NCBI GenBank assembly: GCA_903915555.1
Contig: CAIWTL010000501.1
Location: 1 to 9,987 of the forward strand
Length of the DNA: 9,987 nucleotides
Direction of reading: 5' to 3'
Origin: an uncultured Micrococcales bacterium
GTDB lineage: Bacteria > Actinomycetota > Actinomycetes > S36-B12 > GCA-2699445
Below are positions 1 to 6,311 of this stretch, piece by piece (position 1 is the stretch's first letter; each line of letters begins with the position of its first letter). Made by a program: the position numbers and the translations under genes. The notes under the pieces were generated by a model that was given only the letters and a program-made list of their open reading frames with translations, made no database searches and had not been told where the DNA came from.

Positions 1-402
1 ACGCAGCGACAGTTGATCGTCAAGAACATGGCGGCGGACAACCCGATCGTCCGGCAGCAGAAGATCCTGCTGTACGTCTTCCCGCTCATGTTCGCGGTCG
101 GGGGCATCAACTTCCCGGTCGGTGTCCTCATCTACTGGTTCACCACGAACCTGTGGTCCATGGGACAGCAGTTCTGGGTCATCCGGAACAACCCCCAGCC
201 GAACACCCCGGCCCACGAGGCCTACCTGCAGCGGAAGGCCGAGAAGGAGGCCCGCAAGGCGGTCAAGCGTGGCGAGGTCGCCAGTGTCGAGGAGGCATTG
301 GCGCCGGAACCGCCCCCGCAGGCGAAGCGGGTACAGCCCAAGAAGCAGTCGAGGAGCCAACGCAAGCGGGTGGCCCCGACATCCGATGACGACGCCCAGT
401 AA
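1..402 (+). CDS. yidC: YidC/Oxa1 membrane protein insertase, C-terminal part (5' end outside window)
   Basis: The frame is open from base 1 to the TAA at 400-402, giving the last 133 residues; the start lies upstream of the window. YidC inserts and folds membrane proteins, alone or with SecYEG. The visible part holds the last hydrophobic stretch (about window residues 23-50, LLYVFPLMFAVGGINFPVGV and onward), followed by the WFTTNLWSMGQQFWVIRNNP block typical of actinobacterial YidC. After it comes a hydrophilic, Lys/Arg-rich cytoplasmic tail of about 75 residues ending in an acidic DDDAQ, as expected for a ribosome-contacting tail. jag follows after nine bases, as in the usual rpmH-rnpA-yidC-jag order. 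Identification is from memory of the family and is firm. Confidence 0.95.
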   Translation, partial: TQRQLIVKNMAADNPIVRQQKILLYVFPLMFAVGGINFPVGVLIYWFTTNLWSMGQQFWVIRNNPQPNTPAHEAYLQRKAEKEARKAVKRGEVASVEEALAPEPPPQAKRVQPKKQSRSQRKRVAPTSDDDAQ

Positions 403-411
403 GGAGCCAGA

Positions 412-1017
412 GTGAGCGATCAGCGCACGGAAATAGTGGTAGACAAAGCGGTGGACGACGGATTCAGTGGGGATTCACCCGTTGAATCCGCCGAAACCGT
501 TGTCTCGGCGGAGGCTGTGGACTCGGAGGAGGTCGTGGCCACCGAGGAGGACGCCGAGGAGATGGTCGACGAGGGCGAGGTCGCTGCCGACTACCTCGAG
601 GGGCTGCTCGACATCGCCGATCTGGATGGCGACATCGACATCACGGTGGAGAACGGCCGACCGGCCGTCGCCGTGATCGAGGTGAACACCGGTGATCTGG
701 CCAGCCTGGTCGGAGATGACGGAGCCGTGCTCAGCGCCCTGCAGGACCTGACGCGTCTCGCGGTGACCCGCGAGACGGGCCAGCGGTCCCGGCTCATGCT
801 CGACATCGCCGGCCACCGGGCGACCCGCCGTGCCGAGCTGCAACGCGTCGCGCGCCACGCCATCGACGAGGCCAAGGCCTCCGGTGAGCCGGTGCGGATG
901 GCGGCCATGACGCCGTTCGAGCGCAAGGTCGTCCATGATGAGGTTGCCGCTGCCGGCCTGACGAGTGAGTCGGAAGGCAGTGAGCCGCACCGGTACGTCG
1001 TCATCACCCCGGCGTGA
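412..1017 (+). CDS. jag: Jag/KhpB family KH-R3H RNA-binding protein
   Basis: A 201-residue protein starting at GTG 412, with AAGGAG at 401-406 five bases before it. Residues 1-58 form a very acidic, low-complexity extension. A type II KH-like domain spans about residues 59-135 and ends with the actinobacterial block SRLMLDIAGHRATRRAEL (126-143). An R3H domain follows (about 140-200), with the R-x3-H pair R171/H175 and the ending SEGSEPHRYVVI. Jag/KhpB proteins bind RNA and affect cell elongation and division; in several bacteria the gene sits next to yidC. The KH GxxG loop here is G101-D102-D103-G104, which is unusual (see findings). The stop overlaps the rsmG start in a GTGA, so the two are probably translationally coupled. 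Confidence 0.93.
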   Translation: MSDQRTEIVVDKAVDDGFSGDSPVESAETVVSAEAVDSEEVVATEEDAEEMVDEGEVAADYLEGLLDIADLDGDIDITVENGRPAVAVIEVNTGDLASLVGDDGAVLSALQDLTRLAVTRETGQRSRLMLDIAGHRATRRAELQRVARHAIDEAKASGEPVRMAAMTPFERKVVHDEVAAAGLTSESEGSEPHRYVVITPA

Positions 1018-1613
1018 CCGACGTTCCACGTGAAACACTGCTCCAGTTGGAGCAGTTCCTCGCCGGGCCCGGGATCGAGCGTGGGTTGATCGGTCCCCGC
1101 GAGGCTCCGCGGCTATGGGACCGACACATCCTCAACTGTGCCGTCGTCGCCTGGGAACCGGGCCTGATCCCGGATGGCGCCTCGGTGGTCGATGTGGGGT
1201 CGGGGGCAGGTCTGCCCGGGGTCGTGTGGGCCATGTGCCGGCCAGACCTCACCGTCACCCTGGTCGAGTCCCTGCAGCGGCGGACGATCTTCCTGACCGA
1301 ACTTGTCGAGGAGTTCGACCTGTCGGCCCGGGTCTCGGTGATCAGGTCCCGCGCCGAGGACCTCCACGAGCAGACCTTCGACGTGGCCACGGCCCGGGCC
1401 GTGGCGCCACTACCGCGTCTCCTGCCCTGGCTCGCCCCCCTGACCCGGGGATCCATCCTGGCCCTCAAGGGCCAGACGGCAGCCGACGAGGTCGGGCAGG
1501 CAGCCCCCGTGGCTCGGCGCCTGGGCCTCTCGGAGGCCGAGATCGTCACCGTCGGGACCGGGGTGACCGACCCGCCGACCACGGTCGTCCGGTATCTCAC
1601 CACCACGACCTAG
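1014..1613 (+). CDS. rsmG: 16S rRNA (guanine-N7) methyltransferase RsmG (GidB)
   Basis: A 199-residue Rossmann-fold methyltransferase. RsmG methylates N7 of G527 (E. coli numbering) in 16S rRNA using S-adenosylmethionine; its loss is known to give low-level streptomycin resistance. The SAM-binding loop is VVDVGSGAGLPG (58-69), followed by the acidic strand end TLVES (82-86) and the family blocks ARAVAPLPRLL (127-137) and ALKGQ (150-154). Length is normal for the family. The GTG start at 1014 overlaps the jag stop by four bases; no later start leaves a complete N-terminal helix. Codons 4-8 (VPRET) coincide with a parS site, so this N-terminus is under a double constraint. Confidence 0.95.
   Translation: MTDVPRETLLQLEQFLAGPGIERGLIGPREAPRLWDRHILNCAVVAWEPGLIPDGASVVDVGSGAGLPGVVWAMCRPDLTVTLVESLQRRTIFLTELVEEFDLSARVSVIRSRAEDLHEQTFDVATARAVAPLPRLLPWLAPLTRGSILALKGQTAADEVGQAAPVARRLGLSEAEIVTVGTGVTDPPTTVVRYLTTTT
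1022..1037. promoter_or_regulatory. parS centromere-like site 1 (inside rsmG)
   Basis: CGTTCCACGTGAAACA matches the ParB-binding consensus TGTTNCACGTGAAACA at every fixed position except the first base. The core CACGTG palindrome is intact. It lies in codons 4-8 of rsmG, about 1.9 kb from parB. parS sites clustered near oriC and within rsmG/parA are well known in bacteria. ParB should load here and spread as a CTP clamp. Confidence 0.88.
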
Positions 1614-1650
1614 TCTTGACTCCGGCAACGAGGTCGATCCGGAGGTAGCG

Positions 1651-2772
1651 ATGTCCTGGGAAGTGGTTCCCCCCTTCGGCGCGTGTGTCGCTCCTCTCGC
1701 GACACCGGATGTTCCACGTGAAACATCGCAGGGTTCGGACACCCCGAGCGCCCTGTCCGCCCCCGTCGCTCCTCCGCCTCCTGATCCCGAGGTGGTCGCC
1801 CGGGAGCGCATGACCCGCCTGCTCGGCCTCGCAGACGCCGATCCGCTGCCCCGACCGACCCGACCGCGCCTGGTGGCCGTGGCCAATCAGAAGGGTGGAG
1901 TGGGTAAGACGACGACGGCGGTGAACCTCGCCGCGGGCCTCGCCCTCCAGGGTCAGCGGGTCCTGGTCATCGACATGGATCCCCAGGGGAATGCCTCCAC
2001 CGCCCTCGACCTGCCCCACGAGACCGGGGTGTACGACGTGCTCGTCTCCGGCGCCCCACTGGCCGACGCCGTGCACGAGGTCGGCGGTCTCCCCGATCTG
2101 TGGGGGGTGCCGGCCTCCGTCGACCTGGCGGGAGCCGAGATCGAACTGGTCAGCCATGTCGCCCGGGAGGTCCGCCTGCGCAGGGCGCTCGAGGTGTACC
2201 TCGCGCAGCATGAGGAGGCCCACGGTCGCCTCGACTACGTCATCATCGACTGTCCGCCGAGTCTGGGCCTGCTCACCCTCAACGCGCTCGCCGCCGCACA
2301 CGAGGTGCTGATCCCACTGCAGACCGAGTACTACGCTCTCGAGGGGCTCACGCACCTGCTGGGGACCGTGTCGCTGATCCAGGAACACCTCAACCCCGAG
2401 CTGCGCATCACGGGCATCCTGCTGACGATGTATGACGGCCGGACCAAACTCGCTCCCCAAGTGGCCGATGAGGTACGCACCCATTTCCCGGAACGTGTCC
2501 TCGCCACGGCGATCCCGCGCACGGTGCGGGTCAGCGAGGCGCCCTCGTACGGCCAGACCGTCCTGCAGTACGACCCGGCGAGCCCGGGCGCCAAGGCCTA
2601 TCTCGCGGCTGCCCGCGAGTTCGCGGGAGCGGTCGTCGATCTCACCGACGCCGCCACTGCCGGCGACGGCGACGCACCTGTCGGGACGGAGTCCGGGGGA
2701 GAACCCCACGGGGCGTTGTCCACACCATCTCCCGGTCCGGCGGACGAAGGGAAGGCGGCGGCGGATGTCTGA
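1651..2772 (+). CDS. parA: Chromosome partitioning ATPase ParA (Soj)
   Basis: A 373-residue ParA/MinD-type P-loop ATPase. The start ATG 1651 has GGAGG at 1641-1645, five bases upstream. Residues 1-72 are a low-complexity Pro/Ala-rich extension, which I recall also in Streptomyces ParA. The ATPase domain runs from about 73 to 331: deviant Walker A KGGVGKTTT (81-89) with signature Lys81 and catalytic Lys86, Walker A' VIDMDPQGNAS (106-116), Walker B DYVIIDCPPS (195-204), and the RTVRVSEAPSYGQTV block (290-304). The last ~40 residues are a disordered acidic tail. ParA binds DNA non-specifically when ATP-bound and moves ParB-parS complexes to segregate origins. It lies 37 bases after rsmG and carries its own parS in codons 20-25. 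Confidence 0.97.
   Translation: MSWEVVPPFGACVAPLATPDVPRETSQGSDTPSALSAPVAPPPPDPEVVARERMTRLLGLADADPLPRPTRPRLVAVANQKGGVGKTTTAVNLAAGLALQGQRVLVIDMDPQGNASTALDLPHETGVYDVLVSGAPLADAVHEVGGLPDLWGVPASVDLAGAEIELVSHVAREVRLRRALEVYLAQHEEAHGRLDYVIIDCPPSLGLLTLNALAAAHEVLIPLQTEYYALEGLTHLLGTVSLIQEHLNPELRITGILLTMYDGRTKLAPQVADEVRTHFPERVLATAIPRTVRVSEAPSYGQTVLQYDPASPGAKAYLAAAREFAGAVVDLTDAATAGDGDAPVGTESGGEPHGALSTPSPGPADEGKAAADV
1708..1727. promoter_or_regulatory. parS centromere-like site 2 (inside parA)
   Basis: Bases 1710-1725, TGTTCCACGTGAAACA, match the parS consensus TGTTNCACGTGAAACA perfectly. The palindrome extends to 20 bases (GATGTTCCACGTGAAACATC) with one mismatched pair. It is read as DVPRET at ParA residues 20-25. 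From memory, Streptomyces ParA carries DVSRET in the same N-terminal region, so the site is probably conserved by position across actinomycetes. Confidence 0.95.
2716..2724 (+). promoter_or_regulatory. DnaA box (TTGTCCACA) in the 3' end of parA
   Basis: TTGTCCACA is an exact copy of the nonamer known as the Streptomyces DnaA-box consensus. It lies in the low-complexity C-terminal tail of ParA, where coding constraint is weak. Two further GTCCACA nonamers in the same orientation follow about 130 bases downstream. As a single 9-mer it could occur by chance; the clustering raises confidence. Confidence 0.5.
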
Positions 2773-2941
2773 TTACTCCCGTTCTGTCCCGGTTCCGATC
2801 ACGTATTTCGGACATCAACCCGAAACGCGGGCGTCGCAGCCCGCCCCGGTCGTCCACAGCACTGTCCACAGGGCCGCCCCGCGGTGGCCGCACGTCCATG
2901 GGGCCGCCCCTGCGGCACCCGCCGGGAGGAGAGCACCATGA
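2765..2941 (+). CDS. Possible small ORF bridging parA and parB (58 aa, uncertain)
   Basis: An ATG at 2765 opens a 58-codon frame that overlaps the parA stop by eight bases and ends in TGA 2939-2941, sharing ATGA with the parB start. AAGGGAAGG at 2747-2755 could act as a ribosome site nine bases upstream. The product would be Pro/Ala/His-rich (MSDYSRSVPVPITYFGHQPE...) with no recognised domain. The exact fit of both ends suggests a coupled gene. Against this, the first twenty codons have only about half G/C at the third position, far below neighbouring genes, and the region also carries DnaA-box-like repeats that are read as V-H. It may simply be an open frame in a non-coding gap. Confidence 0.22.
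   Translation: MSDYSRSVPVPITYFGHQPETRASQPAPVVHSTVHRAAPRWPHVHGAAPAAPAGRRAP
2773..2937. other. parA-parB intergenic region
   Basis: A 165-base gap. Its first 60 bases are AT-richer than the surroundings and contain two overlapping short inverted repeats, TCCGA/TCGGA (2794-2798, 2808-2812) and TTTCGG/CCGAAA (2806-2811, 2820-2825), which cannot form together. A poor promoter-like pair, TTCTGT (2782-2787) and TATTTC (2804-2809), is spaced by 16 bases and could give parB a separate promoter, but this is weak. The second half holds two GTCCACA nonamers and the parB ribosome site. Confidence 0.4.
2850..2870 (+). promoter_or_regulatory. Pair of DnaA-box-like nonamers between parA and parB
   Basis: TCGTCCACA (2850-2858) and CTGTCCACA (2862-2870) are in direct orientation, twelve bases start to start. 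Each keeps the GTCCACA core of the actinobacterial DnaA box and differs from TTGTCCACA by one base. Together with the exact box at 2716 there are three same-strand copies in about 155 bases. Binding by DnaA is inference. Confidence 0.45.
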
Positions 2942-3924
2942 GTCAACGTCGCGGTCTGGGAAGGGGACTGGGGGCACTCATCCCGAGCGGTGGCGTCGCC
3001 ACCGAGGACGCGCCAGCGCAGTCGGTACCGACGGACCCGCCGGTGAGCGAGCGGGTCGTTGACCTGCGAGGGGGCGCCCCGACGGAGTACGAGGTCCCGG
3101 CCGACCCGGGGTCGGGACAGTTGGTCTACCGGGAACTCCCGCTCACCGACATCGTGCCGAACCCCCGTCAGCCGCGGCAGGTGTTCGATGACGACGCTCT
3201 GGCCGAACTGGTCCACAGCATCACCACCGTCGGGCTGCTGCAACCCATTGTGGTGCGCCCGGGCGAGACGGGATTCGAACTCGTGGCGGGCGAGCGGCGG
3301 CTGCGTGCCTCCCGGTTGGCCGGCCTCGAGCGGATCCCCGCCCTCATCCGACACACCGACGATGACGCCATGCTCCGCGATGCCCTGCTGGAGAACCTCC
3401 ACCGCGTGCAACTGAATGCCCTCGAGGAGGCAGCCGCCTACTCCCAGCTGATGACGGATTTCGCGTGCACCCAGGAGGAGCTCGCCCAGCGGGTGGGGCG
3501 ATCGCGCCCGCAGGTGGCCAACACCCTCCGACTGCTCAAGTTGCCTCCCACGGTGCAGCGCCGGGTGGCTGCCGGAGTTCTCAGCGCCGGCCACGCCCGG
3601 GCGATCCTCGGGGCCGGCGACCCCGACCGCATGGAGAGTCTGGCCACCCGGGTGGTGGCAGAGGGCCTCAGTGTCCGGGCCGTGGAGGAGTTGGTGCTGG
3701 TCGACCAGGAGGGTACGCGCGGCCGCAGGTCACCTCGCAAGCCGTCCGGTAATCGGATACCGGTGGAGTACCAGGAGGCGGCCGATCGCCTCGGTGAACA
3801 CCTCGAGACCCGGGTCCGGATCGAGGGCTCGAAGAAGGGCAGGCTCCTCATCGAGTTCGCGGACGTGGCCGACCTCGCTCGCATCGTCGAGGCGATCCTG
3901 CCCCCGGAGCCTCCCCGAGGCTGA
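2938..3924 (+). CDS. parB: Chromosome partitioning protein ParB (Spo0J), CTP-dependent DNA clamp
   Basis: A 328-residue ParB. I chose ATG 2938 because GGGAGGAG (2924-2931) sits just upstream and the protein then begins MSQRRGLGRGLGALIP, the usual ParA-contacting N-terminus; the in-frame GTG at 2884 would add an unsupported 18 residues. The CTP-binding domain (about 63-160) contains PNPRQPR (74-80), the GERRLRAS ParB box (118-125) and ENLHRVQLNALEEA (152-165). A helix-turn-helix follows (about 178-203, TQEELAQRVGRSRPQVANTL), then the central helices and a C-terminal dimerisation domain (about 275-325) after a Gly/Arg/Ser-rich linker. It recognises the two parS sites in this window, spreads on DNA, and organises the origin with ParA. 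Confidence 0.97.
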   Translation: MSQRRGLGRGLGALIPSGGVATEDAPAQSVPTDPPVSERVVDLRGGAPTEYEVPADPGSGQLVYRELPLTDIVPNPRQPRQVFDDDALAELVHSITTVGLLQPIVVRPGETGFELVAGERRLRASRLAGLERIPALIRHTDDDAMLRDALLENLHRVQLNALEEAAAYSQLMTDFACTQEELAQRVGRSRPQVANTLRLLKLPPTVQRRVAAGVLSAGHARAILGAGDPDRMESLATRVVAEGLSVRAVEELVLVDQEGTRGRRSPRKPSGNRIPVEYQEAADRLGEHLETRVRIEGSKKGRLLIEFADVADLARIVEAILPPEPPRG

Positions 3925-3950
3925 GACAGGGACCGGCTGATCCTGATCGA

Positions 3951-3971
3951 CTGCCGGGCTTCTCGTCGGCA
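3951..3971. terminator. Weak hairpin between convergent parB and ligase genes
   Basis: TGCCG (3952-3956) and CGGCA (3967-3971) can pair around a ten-base loop in the 53-base convergent gap. A wider CGACTG/CAGTCG pair (3948-3953, 3979-3984) and a CCGGC/GCCGG pair (3933-3937, 3953-3957) are alternatives. No T-run follows on either strand. Termination here is expected from the convergent layout, but the hairpin itself is weak. Confidence 0.3.
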
Positions 3972-3977
3972 CCCTCG

Positions 3978-4934
3978 TCAGTCGCCCCGGGCCACGGCGG
4001 CGCGCACGAGACCCGCGAAGACGGTTCCCAGATCCTTCGACGCCGTCTCGAGAGCCAACGGGAACAGTGACGTCTCGGTCATGCCGGGAGCGACGTCCAC
4101 CTCCAGGAACTGCGGCCGACCCGACGCGTCGATCATGAGATCTACGCGGGAGTAGTCCCGCAGGCCCATACGGCGGTGGACCGTCATCGCCAGCTCGACG
4201 GCTGCGGAAGCGGTGGCATCGGAGACCCGCGCGGGGCAGAAGAACTCCGTGAGACCCGCCGTGTACCGGGCGTCGTAGTCGTACAGTCCCCCGTCGGGAA
4301 CGATCTCCACGGGAGGGAGGGCGAGCAGTTCCCCCTCGTTCTCGTAGAGGGAGACCGCCACCTCCGTCCCCACGATGCAGGACTCGAGGAGTGCCACGTC
4401 ACCGTAGGCGAAGGCGCCGACCATGGCGGCGGGAAGCTGACCCGCCTCGGTCACGATGGACGCGCCCAGCGCCGAACCTCCCCGCGTGGGCTTCACCACC
4501 AGCGGCAGGCCCAGTTCGACGACGAGCCGTTCGAGCAGCGGCTGGGCGCCCAGTTCCCGGAACATGGAGTGGGGGAGCGCAACGGCAGGGGGGGTGTCGA
4601 GACCCCAGGAGCGCACCGCGGCTTTGCCCACACTCTTGTCGAAAGAGATCCGCGCGGCGTCGGGGGTGGATCCCACGTAGGGGATCTCGAAGGATGTGAG
4701 GACGTCGGCGAGGGCCCCGTCCTCCCCCGCTGCCCCGTGGAGCAGCGGGATGACGCAGTCGGGCCGGGCGTCGGACAGGATTCCCAGGAGGTGGGAGTCG
4801 ACGTCGGCGGTGGTGACGGCGAATCCCTGCGACCGCAGCGCCTCCGCCACACGGCGCCCCGAGCGGATCGAGACGTCACGCTCGGGGGACAGGCCACCGC
4901 ACAGCACGAGGACGCTGGGGTTCGAGTCGTTCAT
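3978..4934 (-). CDS. D-alanine--D-alanine ligase family ATP-grasp protein
   Basis: A 318-residue ATP-grasp ligase starting at ATG 4932-4934, with GAGAGGGA just upstream. Ddl joins two D-alanines using ATP for peptidoglycan. Visible Ddl features: GGLSPERDVSIRSG (13-26, first-subsite Glu18), HGAAGEDG (66-73), KPTRGGSALG (148-157), YDYDARY (218-224, keeping the Tyr of dipeptide-forming ligases), RVDLMID (263-269) and FLEVDVAPGMTETSLFPLA (277-295). The last motif has Asp280 where Ddl enzymes have a magnesium-binding Asn (EVN). It is somewhat shorter than most actinobacterial Ddl (about 340-370). The location next to parB, and not with murF or gpsA, suggests a second ligase or a variant with another amino-acid substrate. 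It lies nine bases after the aminotransferase, probably in the same operon. Confidence 0.85.
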   Translation of the reverse strand: MNDSNPSVLVLCGGLSPERDVSIRSGRRVAEALRSQGFAVTTADVDSHLLGILSDARPDCVIPLLHGAAGEDGALADVLTSFEIPYVGSTPDAARISFDKSVGKAAVRSWGLDTPPAVALPHSMFRELGAQPLLERLVVELGLPLVVKPTRGGSALGASIVTEAGQLPAAMVGAFAYGDVALLESCIVGTEVAVSLYENEGELLALPPVEIVPDGGLYDYDARYTAGLTEFFCPARVSDATASAAVELAMTVHRRMGLRDYSRVDLMIDASGRPQFLEVDVAPGMTETSLFPLALETASKDLGTVFAGLVRAAVARGD

Positions 4935-4943
4935 GGTTCCCTC

Positions 4944-6254
4944 TCAGGCCAGGTCGGGGCCAGGCGTCGCCGACCCCTCGGGGGAGTGCAGGGCCGCGCC
5001 GGTTCCGAAGGTCGAACTGATCTCCAGTTCGGCTTCCATGACACCCGCGAGACGGCGCACCCCCTCCCGGATGCGGTCGGGGTCGGGGAAGCAGTAGGAC
5101 AGGCGCAGGTTCTGGCGCCCCTGACCGTCGACATAGAACCCGGTACCGGGTACGTAGGCCACGAGGGCGCTGACGGCCCGCGGCAGCATCGCCGTCGCAT
5201 CCAGGCCCTCCGGCAGCGTCAACCAGGAGTAGAAACCGCCCGCCGGGCGCGTCCACGAGGTGCCCGGCGGCATGTGGGTGTCGAGGCTGCCCAGCAGGGC
5301 ATCGCGCCGGTCCCGGTAGATGTCGCGGAAGGAGTCGACCTGCTCCCGCCACGGCTGTGTCGCCAAGAACTCGGACACGACACCCTGGGTGAAGTTGGAC
5401 GGACACAACACGGCCGCCTCGGCGGCGAGAACCAACTTCTCGCGCACTCCGTGCGGCGCGACGGCCCAGCCCACCCGAAGACCCGACGCCAACGTCTTGG
5501 AGAACGACCCGAGGTACACCACCTGATCGGCGTCATCGGCCCTGATCGCCCGGGGAACGACGCCGTCGAAGCCCAGCAGGGCATAGGGATCGTCCTCGAG
5601 GATCAGCAGGTTCTCGCGCAGTGCGACGTCCAGGACCTCCTTGCGTCGCTGCGCCGACTGGGTGATCCCGGCGGGATTGTGGAACGACGGGATGGTGTAG
5701 ATCATCTTGATCGTCCGACCATCGCGACGCAGTCGCTCGATGGTCTCGCTGAGAGCCTCGGGTACAAGGCCCTGCTCGTCCATCGGCACGTGGACGACGT
5801 CGCACTCGTAAGCCTGGAAGATACCGAGCGCCCCGACGTAACTGGGTGACTCGACCAGGACCACGTCGCCGGGGTTGCAGAAGACGCGGACCACGAGGTC
5901 GAGGGCCATCTGGCTGCCGGTCGTGACCACCACGTCGTCGGGGTGTGCCACGACGCCGACATCACCCATCACATCCAGGATCTGCTCGCGCAGGATCACG
6001 TCCCCCTGCCCCGATCCGTACTGCAGCGCGGCGGGCCCGCGGTCGCGGATCAGGCGGGCCACGGTGTCCGCCAGGGTGTCCAGCGGAAGAGCATCCACAT
6101 AGGGCATGCCCCCGGCCAGCGACACGACCTCGGGGCGCGAGGCGACGGCGAACAGCGCCCGGATCTCCGAGGCACGCATCCCGACCGCTCGGTCGGCGTA
6201 GGCGTCGATCCACGGATCCAGGCGCGAGCCGGGGCGGCTGTGCTCGGCGGACAC
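4944..6254 (-). CDS. PLP-dependent aminotransferase, fold type I (LysN/KAT II/Aro8-like subgroup)
   Basis: A 436-residue aminotransferase. GTG at 6252-6254 is chosen because AAGGAG lies five bases upstream (its complement at 6260-6265) and the protein then starts MSAEHSRPGSRLDPW; an earlier ATG at 6443 would add 63 unlikely residues. Fold type I marks: SLAGGMP (45-51), YGSGQG (79-84), SFHNPAG (190-196, Asn193), EDDPY (220-224, Asp221 to the pyridine nitrogen and Tyr224), GSFSKTLASGLRVGW (249-263, PLP Lys253, phosphate Arg260) and NLRLSY (382-387, carboxylate-binding Arg384). The pattern fits 2-aminoadipate/aromatic/branched-chain transaminases; the substrate cannot be fixed. It is not the class IV fold of D-amino-acid transaminases, so it need not feed D-Ala to the ligase downstream. 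Confidence 0.9.
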   Translation of the reverse strand: MSAEHSRPGSRLDPWIDAYADRAVGMRASEIRALFAVASRPEVVSLAGGMPYVDALPLDTLADTVARLIRDRGPAALQYGSGQGDVILREQILDVMGDVGVVAHPDDVVVTTGSQMALDLVVRVFCNPGDVVLVESPSYVGALGIFQAYECDVVHVPMDEQGLVPEALSETIERLRRDGRTIKMIYTIPSFHNPAGITQSAQRRKEVLDVALRENLLILEDDPYALLGFDGVVPRAIRADDADQVVYLGSFSKTLASGLRVGWAVAPHGVREKLVLAAEAAVLCPSNFTQGVVSEFLATQPWREQVDSFRDIYRDRRDALLGSLDTHMPPGTSWTRPAGGFYSWLTLPEGLDATAMLPRAVSALVAYVPGTGFYVDGQGRQNLRLSYCFPDPDRIREGVRRLAGVMEAELEISSTFGTGAALHSPEGSATPGPDLA

Positions 6255-6299
6255 TGGGGCTCCTTCACGCGTGGGCCGCCGGGAGACGGCCACTCGCTC

Positions 6300-6311
6300 T
6301 ACGATGCCCGA
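6300..6311 (+). promoter_or_regulatory. Possible -10 element for a leaderless transcript
   Basis: TACGAT at 6300-6305 fits the TANNNT -10 pattern and ends six bases before the GTG at 6312. That is the spacing at which transcription begins on the start codon, common in actinomycetes. No convincing -35 is seen. The short ORF has no ribosome site, which fits a leaderless mRNA. Confidence 0.33.

Noticed and set aside
1597..2709. 370-codon - strand frame antisense to parA
   Set aside because: parA is certain from its Walker motifs; the antisense frame is a GC-rich shadow.
2884..2937. Upstream GTG start for ParB
   Set aside because: No ribosome site precedes it, while ATG 2938 has a strong one and gives the conserved RRGLGRGLGALIP N-terminus.
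3209..3217. TGGTCCACA in parB as a fourth DnaA box
   Set aside because: It lies in conserved ParB coding sequence (LVHS), apart from the cluster, and is readily explained by codon choice.
4176..5849. 557-codon + strand frame antisense to the ligase and aminotransferase genes
   Set aside because: It covers two well-recognised genes on the other strand, is Arg/Gly/His-rich without any domain, and is the kind of long frame that high third-position GC creates by chance.
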